From Leguminivora glycinivorella (Eukaryota > Arthropoda > Insecta > Lepidoptera > Tortricidae), in contig NC_062996.1 in the NCBI RefSeq assembly GCF_023078275.1, positions 7,564,001-7,628,000 of the forward strand: a stretch of DNA of 64,000 nucleotides, written 5' to 3'. Positions 42,881 to 54,127 of this stretch are shown here, one piece after another (within the stretch, counting starts at the first letter, position 1; every line of letters starts with the position of its first letter). The position numbers and the translations under genes are program-made. The notes under the pieces are model-generated. The model had not been told where the DNA came from. It did not search any database and saw nothing but the letters and a program-made list of their open reading frames with translations.

Positions 42881-43625
42881 TATATATATATATTACCTGA
42901 CTTTATAACTTCTTATATTATTTTAGTGTTATATTCGAACTAGGGTTTCGATATATTTCAAAGAATTGGAAAATAATTACAATGTAATTATTTTGATGCC
43001 AATAAATCAAAGATTTGTATAATTAAAAACGACGTTCACTGAATAATGTTGACATTGTCAGTAAGTGCGAGAGGGACACCAGCCCAAACAATGACCTCTC
43101 ATGTGGACACACTTTTTGACCTAACTACACAATCTAGTTTAATAATTCTAAATCTATGATGAGTTCAGACGGGATATGTTCTGTAAAAAGTCGTATAAAT
43201 TAAAATAATTAATTTTGTCGAGAACAACACACGGGCGCGCCATCTGTCCCAGCTGTGGTGCTTTACTCAGGCCACACGCTATAACCATACCGAGCGCATC
43301 GATCAGCTGCTTAGTTCCAACGCGCGCCAATAGATGGCGCAAAAGCTATATTGCGAAACGGGACAATGACGTCATCTTTTTCGTGCATGCTGCCCGTACG
43401 AACGAACACGTCAAAAAAACCACCATAAGCCTCCCCACAGACGAGTCTTCATTTTCATAATCTTAAAAAAAACTTGTATGCAATCTGACAGTTCAAACTG
43501 ACACTGACAAGACACTGACAGATTTGAACTGTCAGATTGCATACAAGTTTTTTTTAAGATTATGAATTTTTAAGACTGTCTGTGGGAAGCCTAAGTATGT
43601 ACATACAGCCTCGCAAAAAAGAGTA
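42881..43625. other. Non-coding DNA upstream of gene C, with hairpin repeats
   Basis: Holds the right half of the split palindromic element (to about 43110) and a patch with GCGCGCCATCTG and AATAGATGGCGC. Frames at 43154-43342 and 43215-43460 lie in repeats and are not supported. Confidence 0.55.
43456..43564. repeat. Perfect 42-bp hairpin
   Basis: 43456-43497 and 43523-43564 are perfect reverse complements, separated by 25 bases containing ACACTGACA twice. Weaker pairing continues outward (CAGACGAGTCTT against AAGACTGTCTG, and TAAGCCTCCC against GGGAAGCCTAAG). Probably the core of a MITE. Confidence 0.85.
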
Positions 43626-44192
43626 AAAATTATAGACGGTCAGGTCCAAGCACATTTTCTCATTGGATTCAAGTCAGGTCAACCTAATCTTGGCAAATTC
43701 TTTAATAATCTTGGCACTGAAAAATGGCGCCACCGTCTTTGTAAAACGCTTATCATGTAGCAACTATTGAGTTACTATTGTACACCTTTTGTATGAGAAC
43801 AGTAAGTTATGTTAGGATAAACAATTTTAGTTTCATTTTTATCCTTTTTTGTCAGGCTGTATTGAAGATTTTTTTATCTCGCTCTCACCTACTTGAATAG
43901 TTTCGAAGTCGCGGTACGGTACAGTCGTGTGTTAACTTCTTAACGTATGTCAAAATCAAAACTGTCAAGTGATGGCTGTCACTTCAGTCTGAAGGTTAGG
44001 TTATGTTATGTTGTTAAAAAATATAAATGAACGCCCTTGCTCCTGGTTAGTGTTAGCACCTGTTAGGTTCTACGTTTTTATTTCAAATACATTATTATTT
44101 CACATAAGATAATTCCCGTTGTTGGAGTTTGGCAGTCACGGCTACTTGTAGTAATTGGCGAATACAATACGCATACAAGCGTAGCGGTTGCG
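43626..44192 (+). promoter_or_regulatory. Gene C promoter and 5' UTR block
   Basis: The cleanest copy of the conserved upstream block: ATAGACGGTCAGGTCCAAGC, CTTGGCAAATTC, ATGGCGCCACCGTC, TTATCATGTAGCAAC and initiator-like TCAGT at 43984. It serves as the empty-site reference for insertions in gene A (MITE) and gene D (retroposon tail). Start of transcription is inferred. Confidence 0.5.
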
Positions 44193-44572
44193 ATGGACGT
44201 GATGCTAGCGTGTCGCTGCTGCCTGCTGTGTCCCCCGGACAAAGACCTGACGACGCCGCACACACATCTCGGCAAAACGGAGATATATGCCGACATGATC
44301 AAGGAGTGTTTTGATATTCAAGTAAGTTGTGTGCACAAATTTAAAAGTGTGTGAAGTCAATGGATGATACTGTTAAAAATGTTAGGACAGCATGGTGTTT
44401 AATTAAATGTGTGAATGGTTTAAGTTGCAGCTGGCAATGGGCGGCTCGGGCTCGAGCGGCATCTGCTGTACGTGCGTGGGCCGCCTGCGAGACGCGAGCG
44501 ACTTCAAGCTGCAAGTGCAGCGCAGCCAGGCGGAGCTGCAGGCGCGATCGCAGGGAGCGAGCCTCGTCAAAG
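44193..44572 (+). CDS. Gene C exons 1-2: ZAD
   Basis: Exon 1 44193-44321 (MDVMLACRCCLLC to ECFDIQ) and exon 2 44431-44572 (LAMGGSGSSGICCTC to SLVK). Both CxxC pairs and the Arg after the first Cys are present. The donor and downstream intron follow gene B closely. Confidence 0.88.
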
Positions 44573-47500
44573 GTCAGTGTATTGTGACAAGCAAATAAAC
44601 GGATATCTATCTATCTATCTGGGTCCACTCAGCAGGTTGTTGACTTTTCTATCCAGCCAAAACCAGAATGTAGTATCTGGTTGGATACCGGTTAGAGTTT
44701 TAGTACCTAAACTAAGAATAAAATTTGAGTAGCATTAGTCACATAGTAATCAATGTTATGGTTAGATTTAACTCACAAATAAATATAAGCATTAGATAGT
44801 ACAAAATACTGTGAATTAAGTTCATTTTCTCTCAGGATTCAGTTTGGTTTCTAATCGTTAACATTCCTATAACTTTTGCTTCGTTTAGATAAAAACTTCT
44901 TCTTCTTCTTTACATCCTGTTACCCTCTGCTGGGGTGTAGGGCTCGAATCATATTTCTCCATTTACTCCGGTCTTGGGCAGTTTGAGTGACCTCCTCCCA
45001 CCCCATGTCTAGCACCCTGAGCTCCCTGAGCTCCTGAGATAAAAACTTCAGACTGAATATTCAGTGACTCGCTGGGGTGGTCCACATGTTAGAATCCAAT
45101 CAAACTATCCGTGGGATCTCTAATAGTGACATGTTTTGTGTTTGTAGTGAGTGACTTGTTTTGTTTGTTTGCTCTAGAGGAAGAATCTGCAGTAGAGTGT
45201 GAAAACCCAGAAATGCAGGACACACATGAGACTTGTGGGTCCGAGCCAGGTGAGTCTGCTACGCGGCAATGATACATATTACTATGTATCATTATTTTAA
45301 TAAATTTAAAGAACACATCTTAAGAAAGAATAGTTGGATACAGGCAAGGCAACTATCAGTTGTTGTAATTGCCTGCCTGATTAATAAATAATAAATAAAT
45401 AACTTCTCATGAACTCAAGCACGGAGCAAAATACAACTAATAATTATTTATGTGACTGCTACACATTATGAGACATTAAAACATGAGTGTTGCTTTAGTA
45501 AACGAGCCGAAAGGCGAGTTTCATAATAAGATAATGCAAGTCTTTAATGCTTAATTATGTACAGTTGCATACATAACTTTATCGTCATGTATATAATAAG
45601 TTTCTACAATAATATATGTACGTAGGTATATTCCGTCCAAATTTAGGGCAGAGATAAACTCAACTAGTGTTTATTAGTCAGTTCACTTTTGAAACATTTG
45701 AAATGAAACAAATGACTGACTGATGAACTTCAATAGCAATCATATTTCTTCCAAATAAACATTCTTAAGTTTAATGTAATTATATGAAATAAAATATATG
45801 AAATTTGATAAAAATATCTGCTGCTTATAAAGTTATTTGGTTCAGGTGAAGAGCCGGCGGTCAAGCCGGAGATGCTGGATGAAGACACACCTGAGGAGAT
45901 ATTGCGTGAGTATTCAGTTTAACTATAGGTTTAGAATTGACCAGAACAGCAGTGGCTGGTAGTAATTTCCGGGAATAGCAAAAAAATAGCCATAAGTATA
46001 TATTATATCGACAAGTAAGATATGTATTGCAATTACAATCCATCTGATAATTATAAAGGTATTAAACAATTTGCATAATATATACTTAATAGTCACAAGA
46101 AACGTGTTTTTTCTAGAATAAAATAATGCAAGATTTTAGTCTTTAATGTCTTTATTGATGTAAAATTGCATAATTTACGAAACACCAACATATCCGTGAA
46201 ATGCCACTAAAAATAAAATAATTAACATTTAACATGTAGCGCCACTAGCGGCTAATTAATCAATATTCCCTAATTCAATTTTTTTTTGAAATTATCGATA
46301 TGAACTGCACTGGTCTTAATGTGGTAACATTAGTGCATAATGACCTGTCAATTTAGTTCGCCTAATTTTGGAGCCAAGTTTATCAGCGTGGCGACACTGA
46401 AGGAGATCTGTAGCACAAGGCACGGCCCGGAGCGAGGTCGACACGATCCCACGAACAGTATGTTTGTTTCAGATGAAGAGTTCACAGTCAAGTCGGAGCC
46501 GGCGGCCGAGGACGATGAGATGTCGCGTGAGTACCAACCCGAATGGGAAACACGAACTGTTAGATGTCGCTACAGGTCCCATTGGCAAGGCAGTACTTTT
46601 CCACTTAGAAATTTATTCTAAACCTAGTGGCATCGATTGCAGACGTTTTTGCTTGTCAAAAAGTTACAAACTGTAGCGGTCGGAAGGTTTGCCATCGGCG
46701 ATCCAATACTTACCTACACCGAAAGCTGTGCTGGAATACAAACAAATAGAAACTCAATTTTGAAATGTTCCATTTTTATCGATGGAATTTTACTTCCCTA
46801 TAAATGAATCTCAAGCAAAATGGTCAAGCTAATCTTGTCACTACAAAAAGGCGCCAAATTTGAAAAAAGTAGGCCTCACCGGCCAACAATGTTCATAAAG
46901 CGCTTGTCTTCCTAAACCTTGACGTTCGACGAGACATAATACTTAAAAAAAATATTGAAACTGTAGGGGATAAGGTATATGGGCTATCATCAATATCTTT
47001 TTTTTTCATTGACGTCTATGATTGGTAACTTCTAAATTATATGTTGCAGTGTGTTCGGACAGCAGCGCCGCCCGCACCAGGGAGCAACTCGCGATGGCTT
47101 GTTCCGTGGTGCTCGAGCGCCTCCACGGCGACGCGACTGCTCACAGCGGGGCCAAACCAATCCCCTGCGAACACTGTGGTGAACGCTTTAGAAACGAAAC
47201 TATCTTAAATAAACACATTCAACATACACATTTGCCGTCAGTGCCAAAACAATTTGCTTGTGATTTTTGTAGTTCTACATTCCAAACTGAATCACTTAAT
47301 TCAGAGCATGAAAAAATCGAACATGGTGTCACAAATTTAATGTGCGCTCATTGTGATTATTCAACAATTTCCAAGAGATGTTTAGTGGTTCACTTAAAAA
47401 GTCACTGCAGTTTCAAAAATCTGATTAAAAGTGATTTACACAAACATCAAGCGATACTCTCCGTTGATAAACAGACACACAAAACAACACACCTGAAATT

Positions 47501-48080
47501 AAATACCAGAGTAGAGCCTTATAAATGTAATACTTGCGATTACAAGTCTAGTAAAAGATCACACCTAAGAACACATGTAATGACGCATACTGGCGAAAAG
47601 CCTTTTCAATGTAGCCACTGTGCTTACAAATGCATTCACAGAAGAAACTTACAAAGACACCAAAGTATACACACCGGAGAAAAGCCTTACGCATGTAGTC
47701 ACTGTGCTTATAAATGCAGGACGAAATTGAGTTTACAAAGACACCAAATAATACACACCGGAGAAAAGCCTTACGCATGTAGTCACTGTGCTTATAAATG
47801 CAACTCGAAATCAGACTTACAAAGTCACCAAAGAATACACACCGGGGAAAAGCCTTACGCATGTAGTCACTGTGAGTACCGGTACAGTCATAGGTCAAGC
47901 CTAAAAGCACACGTAATGACGCATACGAAATCAGACTTACAAAAACACCAAAGAATACACACCGGAGAAAAGCATTACGCATGTAGCCACTGTGACTACA
48001 CATGCACTAAGAAATCATCTATGCGACATCACCAGAAGACTCACATTGGGATGAGCTCTGACGACGCAGCAATGACCTAA
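44193..48080 (+). CDS. Gene C: ZAD-C2H2 zinc-finger protein, compact, complete
   Basis: Exons: 44193-44321, 44431-44572, E3 45178-45249, E4 45846-45905, E5 46473-46526, finger exon 47050-48080. Borders are GT-AG and the joined frame gives 495 residues. ZAD at 1-90 (C7, C10, C55, C58; MDVMLACRCC), one acidic cassette at 91-153, then nine intact C2H2 fingers. The array is the shortest of the four. After finger eight, a 48-base in-frame deletion fuses HVMTHT to KSDLQKHQRIH, leaving a half finger with no cysteines. The tail HIGMSSDDAAMT is kept, as in gene A. At 3.9 kb the locus is least invaded by transposons, so it is the best reference copy. Predicted nuclear regulator; target unknown. Confidence 0.87.
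44900..45036 (-). mobile_element. RTE-like LINE 3' fragment with 13-bp target duplication
   Basis: AGATAAAAACTTC occurs at 44887-44899 and again at 45037-45049; genes B and D have it once. Read on the minus strand, the insert encodes the end of an RTE-type protein (DRSKWRNMIRALHPSRG, stop) and ends in a GAA-rich tail. Severely 5'-truncated. Confidence 0.85.
45178..46526 (+). CDS. Gene C linker cassette (E3, E4, E5)
   Basis: E3 45178-45249, E4 45846-45905 and E5 46473-46526, all phase 1-1, encode peptides starting EESAVECENPEMQD, EEPAVKPEMLDEDT and EEFTVKSEPAAEDD. Single set, as in gene A. Confidence 0.87.
47050..48080 (+). CDS. Gene C last exon: C2H2 zinc-finger array
   Basis: Acceptor ATGTTGCAG, phase 1. 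It encodes 342 residues: three divergent fingers (CEHCGERF, CDFCSSTF, MCAHCDYS), five tandem ones, a half-finger remnant (KSDLQKHQRIHTGEK) and a last finger with an intact HIGM tail. The missing half equals 16 residues of a unit, as expected from slippage or unequal exchange in the array. Confidence 0.92.
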
Positions 48081-49730
48081 ATCAAAAACAGACCTGGCAT
48101 TGACATTTCACGCTCCTTCAATAAGGTAGAGCTGCTGTGACGCCGCTCACGCGCGCTCCCGTGTTCTTACTGTACACGAGTCAGTTGTAGTTATTTATGT
48201 GACTGGTGCATAATGAGGTGCATCAAACTACGCGTGTTGTTTTATGACAAGCCAAAGCGAGTTTCATAACTCTAAATTTTATTTTCCTTTGTAATGTGTA
48301 TACTTTCCGTGGTATCATTCGTTATGGCCCTGACGGAAGATCAGCGTTGGCCACCCAGGCTAACACCATGCTGAGTCGGGACCATATTCATGGCAACTAT
48401 GTGTACTTACTTACCTTTTGTGATGTTATGTGTGTAAATAATTCTCTGTTGTTGATCTGTATTTGTGTGTGTCTTTTATGTATTATTATGCCATGAATAA
48501 AAATATTTCTATTCTATTCTATTCTATAACAAAATAACATGAGTGTTTTAATGTCTACTCATGTACAGTTACATGTAACAATATTTTATTTTATTATTTG
48601 CAAAGCAGGCAGGCAGTTGTAGTTAAACTGATAAAGCCTGTTTCCAGGTGTCAGCAGAGGTTTCAGGCGTTATGTGGAATTAGCACTTGTCTAACTTATT
48701 CTTGAATTTTTTTGCGGTAAAGTTATGGTTTATTAAGTTAGACATTTACATTTATTGAACAAAAGAAATCATTAAAAAATACATACGTTTAGATCCACAG
48801 CGCAGGCTTCGTCATATAACAGACTGTCCATCCACCAAAGGTTTCATCAACATAAAACATTACCATAACATACACTATCCGCAACACGCATCGTCAAAAC
48901 TCAAGCACACAAAAAACAAAAAAAAAAAAGACAAACACAATACCCTTAATAAAAACCTTATATCCCAACCCGGTCAGTACCCGGAACAAACGTCCCCAAA
49001 ATACCAGCCGCGTTGCCGCGCTGTATAGCCAACGATATACGTTGTACCAGGTACGAACCCGATCTAGGATTCTTGAATTCGTTCACACTTTGGGCCGATA
49101 TTACATCCTCCGGGAGCTGGTTCCGAGCTTTTACCACTATTGCTCCTCCTCCTCTCCTTATTATTTTACTACTCTATTATTTCTTTGTATTTAATCGCCA
49201 AGATGGTTACATGTGACAAATTATACACATAAATTATTTTAAAAATGTTAATGATGTGTTGATATTTCGTGAAAAAAAAAAACAACTAGCTCGAACACAT
49301 GGATGTAGCTGGCCCTTTCTTAAAAACACACAGTGGCTTCGTACAACTTGACATTTTTTTTTATTTAATAAAAATATTATATATTCTCTATTTTCTTTGC
49401 TTTGTTTGGAAATGTAGAGTTTTAACTTTTTTTGCTTAAACTCGATCGAACGGTGTAAAAAGTAAAGAAACCAAGAAAGATGAGTGACAGTGGTGAAAAT
49501 ACAGTTTACTTATGTTAATTTGAGTATGAAATAAGTTTGACAGTAGAAGTAAGGTTACATACAATCTTTGCTTTTAATTTTTGATAAATGTATATTTTTA
49601 ACTTTAGGTTAACTTGTTTTAGTAACTCATACAAAGACTATGGTAACCATTTTCTTTGACTCATGTGAGTCATTTTCATGACTTTTTTCTTTGTAATGTC
49701 TTTTTTAAGTTCTTATTTACTGTTTTTAAT
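48081..49730. other. Gene C 3' flank and non-coding DNA
   Basis: 48100-48180 is the conserved 3' block (CATTGACATTTCACGCTCC, AATAAGG hairpin, CACGCGCGCTCCCGT). 48295-48540 is a LINE-like 3' tail. From 49260 on, the sequence resembles the gene B flank. The frame at 49013-49216 resembles a LINE piece but is too short to place. Confidence 0.55.
48295..48540 (+). mobile_element. Non-LTR retrotransposon 3' tail with (TTCTA)n
   Basis: A stretch with GGCCCTGACGGAAGATCAGC leads to CCATGAATAAAAATATTTC and then TTCTA repeats. A 3' UTR ending in a short tandem tail is typical of CR1/L2-like LINEs. Strongly 5'-truncated. Confidence 0.65.
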
Positions 49731-50723
49731 GTTCCGTACCAAAAAGGTACAACAGGAACCCTTATGGTGCGACTCTGTCCGTCTGTCTGTCCGTCTGTCA
49801 CATTGTTAAATATCTCGAGAACTACTTACGCTATCGATATGAAATTTGGAACAGTTATAAACATTGTGAACCTCTACAAGTTGAAAGATTTTTTTTTTAA
49901 TTAATTAATATAAATGATAGAAAATGGCCAAAATGAAAGGGGGTCAAACTGAAAATTTCTAGTAACTAGGTCAAGTGGGGTATCGTTAGAAAGAGCTCAA
50001 ACTGTACATATCAAAACTATTTTTCATAATTTTTTGGTTGTGGAGAAAAAATGTTTTTTGAAGGAAAATGTAAAAAAAAATACCGTTACCCCCCCCTCAT
50101 CTCCGAAGTTTACCAACATAAATTTATGAAATTTTCACCAAACATGGCTATTATAATGAATATTACAGGAAAAATAAAATCGTACGCGTATCTTGAAAAC
50201 TTTTTTTTTAATTTATAAAAACCTTTCAGATTTACATTTTCAATTTCAACACCCTTGCGGGTGTTTATTGTACCTGTATTTTTTAACAAAATAACAATGA
50301 AATTACCTGCTTTCAAATAGAGGCAAAATGGTTAAAATCGGTTCACGCAATAAACAATTCTTCCATAAAATCATCTTCCATACTAGCTCGCGCGCATTAG
50401 TTTACTCAATTTGCCGATAGATGTCGCTGTACGTTGAACGCTCATTTACTACATCGCGTTTTTCCTGATATAATGAGGTCAGTTCAGGAGCGTCCTTGCG
50501 ACATGTCGTAAGTCGTAAACTATTGAAGTCGAATAGTCTTGATTTTATTTGGACATTGTCTAACAATAAAATTGTATATTAAAATATTACTTGTTATGTG
50601 GGAAATTGAGTCTTGAGGGATTTAGTCAAATCTGTAGAGTTCTATGAATAACATTTTGATGATTCAACTATTGAAAGTTTGTACGGAACCCTCGGTGAGC
50701 GAGTCCGACTCGCACTTGACCGG
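49731..50723. mobile_element. GGGTTCCGTA-family repeat
   Basis: Starts GTTCCGTACCAAAAAGG, then CAGGAACCCTTATGG and a CCGTCTGT run, and ends TACGGAACCCTCGGTGAGCG, TCGCACTTGACCGG. The same architecture as 26311-27166 but with a largely different interior. No coding capacity. Confidence 0.65.
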
Positions 50724-51487
50724 TTTTTTTATTTAATTTCATGACGCATTGGATTATCTGTAATGTCATTGAAATATGTTTTCAAATAAATAAATAAATT
50801 AGTGATATAATTAAGCTTTTCAATCCTATTACGCCACTTGGCAAGCTTCGTGGCCTAAATATGGCACTCGACTGAAAAACTCTATTATATTACGTTTGTT
50901 CCAGATACTAGTGTGCGAACAAGTACTTTTACTTTTCGATTGTTATATTGATCCATTTCTCGACTACTGAAGAGTTTTGATGAAAAATAAAACTATTTTT
51001 TAAGACAAATAACAAAATAACTTTGTTGGACGGGCTGGTGTGTAAGATACTCGCGAATGTTGGATTATGTAGAAAAGTGTTTTCCTTTTTGAAATATATC
51101 ATGCAAAAAAGGACAAAAATGTTAAGTTTAACTTTTTCGTGATGCACCATCCAACTGAAGTCATTTTGGATTTTCTACATAGGTAGGTAGTAGGTATGTA
51201 TGATGTTCTTATAGAAACAGAAACTCTGTATGTAATGCATGCCTTAAAAATAAGACTTCTGTAGATTCATCCAGAATCCCGCCATCAGAACTTGTTTTTG
51301 ATAAAAATGGGACCAATCTGTACTTATTTATAGACGGTCAGCCAAATCTCGGCACTAGAAAAAGGCGGCAAATTTGAAAAATGAAGGGCTCAGCAGACAC
51401 TCTTCTTCATAGAACGCGTGCCTTCCTAAACATGAACGTTGGCGGAGTCATCACATCATCGAGCCACTTATAAATTGATTGAAAATA
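50724..51487. other. Non-coding DNA matching the gene B downstream flank
   Basis: About 50820-51080 matches 26200-26280 plus 27180-27310 (CTTCGTGGCCTAAATATGG, GCGAATGTTGGATTATGTAG). About 51330-51480 repeats the segment with GGCGGAGTCATCACATCATC. No gene. Confidence 0.55.
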
Positions 51488-52736
51488 TTGGGTTGGTAAG
51501 AAAGTAATGAGCGAATCATAACCAATATTGTAATTTATATTTAATTTATTATTTTAATCATTTATCAAAAATATAACGGCCTTCGTTATCTACTACTTGT
51601 CTCCATCGTTCTGGTAAAGAATGAATAGCATCGGCGAAGAAGTTCTTAGGTTTAGATTCAAAAAACTCAGCTATGTACTGTCGTAGATGGGCTTTATCAT
51701 CGAACTTTTTTCATTCAAGGCATTGCTTAGCGATCTGAACAATGCGTAATCCGTAGGTGCCAAGTCTGGAGAGTACGGTGGATGAGGTATCACTTTCCAA
51801 CCTAGCTCCAATAGTTTTAGCCGAGTCACTTTTGCAATGTGTGGGCGAGCATTGTCGTGTAAGAAAAAACTTTAGCATGCTGTGGACGATTCTGACAGAT
51901 TTTTTGGTTTAAATTTTCAAGCTGATTACAGTATACTGATGCGGTAACAGTCATTCCACTTGGTAGGAGTTCCCAGTGAATAATACCATGAATATCCCAC
52001 CAAACGGACAGCATAACTTTTTTCGGGTGAGGCTCTGTTTTTGGTGCCTCTATTCCTTTTTCGTTTGGAGCTAGCCACTGACGTTTGCGTGTGTGATTTA
52101 TATATAAGACCCATTTTTCATCTCCAGTGATAAGATGGTCCAACCAGTTGAATGTGCGGCGAAAAGACAGAAGTTGTATGCAGATATCGGCACGGCGGTT
52201 TAGTTGATCTCTATCAAGTTCGTGCGGTATTCAAACACTGTATTTGTAGTTTTTTCCCAACTCGTGTAAATGTGTTTCTATGGTGACATGAGAGCAGCCT
52301 AACTCGGTAGCAAGAGTACGACTCGTTAGCCTCGGATCTCCTTCAATTAAGGTTTTTAATTTGGCTACATCAATCTTCACCGGTCGACCAGACTTAGGTT
52401 GATCTGATAATGAAAAGTCGCCACTACGAAACCGCTGGAACCATCGTTTCGCCGTGGCCTCAGACACAACTTCAGGAGCAACACGCTGACATATATTACG
52501 CACTGCTTCGGCGGCTGAATGGCCAGACTGAAATTCATATAGTAAGCAATGCCTTACATGCACTTTTAATTCGTCCATTTTCTTTCTTATATTAGCTCGG
52601 CGACAGCTAGTGAATGACTGACGAGAAACTGTGCGACTCGCCCTTTATATACTTTCGACCATAGAAGATTCTAGAACTCTCTCATAAATTTTATGTGGAA
52701 TTCAATCGATCGCTCATTACTTTCTTACCAACCCAA
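51488..52736 (-). mobile_element. mariner transposon, decayed
   Basis: Perfect 27-base terminal inverted repeats starting TTGGGTTGGTAAGAAAG (51488-51514 and 52710-52736), with TA on each side. 1249 bases is a normal mariner length. The transposase reads on the minus strand and is broken. Confidence 0.95.
51650..52578 (-). pseudogene. mariner transposase, inactivated
   Basis: The N-terminal part (52578-52231) holds two helix-turn-helix regions (SEATAKRWFQRFRSGDFSLS, TSRTLATELGCSHVTI). TGG became TGA after KYSV (about 52230). The catalytic part resumes with ITGDEKWVLY, VWWDIHG and, after a frameshift near 51870, HDNARPH and YSPDLAPTDYALF. The three catalytic Asp positions (D,D34D type) are all recognisable. 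At least one stop and one frameshift prevent a full product. Confidence 0.9.
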
Positions 52737-52993
52737 TATATAGGGTCGAAGGTTAAATTACCATAGAAAATTTTGCGCCTTTTTAGTGCCAACATTTTCA
52801 CAGTCTATATTTCCGTGTAAAACATGTATAATAAATAATAAAATGTGGGAACATAAATATGCCTTTCATTTCCCCAAGAACAAGAACCATTTAATTTAAT
52901 TGTAATCGTCCTTGACCATGAACATTGCTTTGAGGTATTTGCTACTTTCATGATATTGAGAAAAATATACACCATAAGTATGTACAGTCTGGC
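52737..52993. other. Non-coding DNA between mariner and gene D promoter
   Basis: About 52745-52880 matches 28600-28740 (GCGCCTTTTTNGTGCCAA, AAACATGTATAA). No gene seen. Confidence 0.5.
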
Positions 52994-53199
52994 AAAAAAG
53001 AGTCATAGTCATAGTCGTTTATTGCACCATGGTAAATAAATACAAGTTGTTACAAAATAATACATAGTTCCTCATGGACCCTGGTAGGGTATGGCAAACA
53101 TTTCCTTAAATTAAGTACATATTAAAAAAATAACAAATAAATAAATATTAACATTATACACACAAACAACACACACAACACAAACAAACAAATGTAAAC
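52994..53199 (-). mobile_element. Retroposon 3' fragment in the gene D promoter
   Basis: Starting at AGTCATAGTCATAGTCGTTT (a reversed GACTAT tail) and running to about 53199. Gene C reads directly from GCAAAAAAGAGT to TTATAGACGG at the same place, giving the empty site. Confidence 0.7.
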
Positions 53200-53759
53200 A
53201 TTATAGACGGTCATGTCTAAGCACATTGTCTCATTGGATCCAAGTGACGTCAACCAAATCTTGGCAAATTCTTGAATAATCTTGGCACTGAAAAATGGCG
53301 CCGCCGTCTTTGTAAAACGCTTATCATGTATCAACTATTGAGTTACTATTGTACACCTTTTGTACGAGAACAGAAAATTAGTTTAATTTTTATGCTGTTT
53401 TTGTCAGGCTGCATTGAAGATTATTTTATCTCGCTCTCACTTATTTGAATTCGAAGCCTCGGTACGGTACGGTCGTGTGTTAACTTCTTAACGTATGTCA
53501 AAATCAAAACTGTCAAGTGCTGACTGTCACTTCAGTTTGTAGGTTAGGTTATGTTGTTAAAAAATATAACTAAATGGAACAATAATAATAACACTACTTG
53601 CTCTTGCTCCTGGTTAATGTTAGCATCTGTTAGGTTCTACATTTTTATTTCAAATACATTATTATTTCACATAAGATAATTCCCGTTGTTGGAGTTTGGC
53701 AGTCACGGCTACTTGTAGTAATTGGCGAATACAATACGCACACAAACGAAGCGGTTGCG
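53200..53759 (+). promoter_or_regulatory. Gene D promoter and 5' UTR block
   Basis: Conserved with genes A and C: ATAGACGGTCATGTC, CTTGGCAAATTCTTG, ATGGCGCCGCC, TTATCATGTATCAAC and initiator-like TCAGTTT at 53532, about 228 bases before the ATG. A retroposon tail lies immediately upstream. Confidence 0.5.
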
Positions 53760-54127
53760 ATGGACGTGATGCAAGCGTGTCGCTGCTGCCTGCTGTGTTC
53801 CCCAGACAAAGACCTGACGACGCCGCACACACATCTCGGCAAAACGGAGATATATGCCGACATGATCAAGGAGTGTTTTGATATTCAAGTAAGTAGAGTA
53901 GCAATACGAACACAATTTCAAAAGTCAATGAACGATACTATAAGAAATGTTAGGACATCATGTTTGTGAATGGTTTAAGTTGCAGCTGGCAGTGGGCGGC
54001 TCGGGCTCGAGCGGCATCTGCTGTACGTGCGTGGGCCGCCTGCGAGACGCGAGCGACTTCAAGCTGCAAGTGCAGCGCAGCCAGGCGGAGCTGCAGGCGC
54101 GCTCGCAGGGAGCGAGCCTCGTCAAAG
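53760..54127 (+). CDS. Gene D exons 1-2: ZAD
   Basis: Exon 1 53760-53888 (MDVMQACRCCLLC to ECFDIQ) and exon 2 53986-54127 (LAVGG, ICCTC, to SLVK). The ligand pairs and Arg are present. The intron between them is shortened compared with genes B and C. Confidence 0.88.

Larger units (their letters stand above)
29905..43110. mobile_element. Palindromic DNA element split by the LTR-type element
   Basis: A 43-base segment at 30116-30158 recurs in reverse at 43065-43107 with one mismatch. These two halves flank the large insertion 30201-42880. The left half has further internal hairpins: about 29925-29955 against 30035-30065 (AATTTAGTATGGCAAAAAA), and ACCGTTTTCG/CGAAAACGGT near 30083-30116. It is non-coding. 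The outermost ends are not fixed. Confidence 0.6.

Noticed and set aside
43154..43460. Two overlapping frames near GCGCGCCATCTG
   Set aside because: Lie in a repeat patch, on opposite strands, without domain support.
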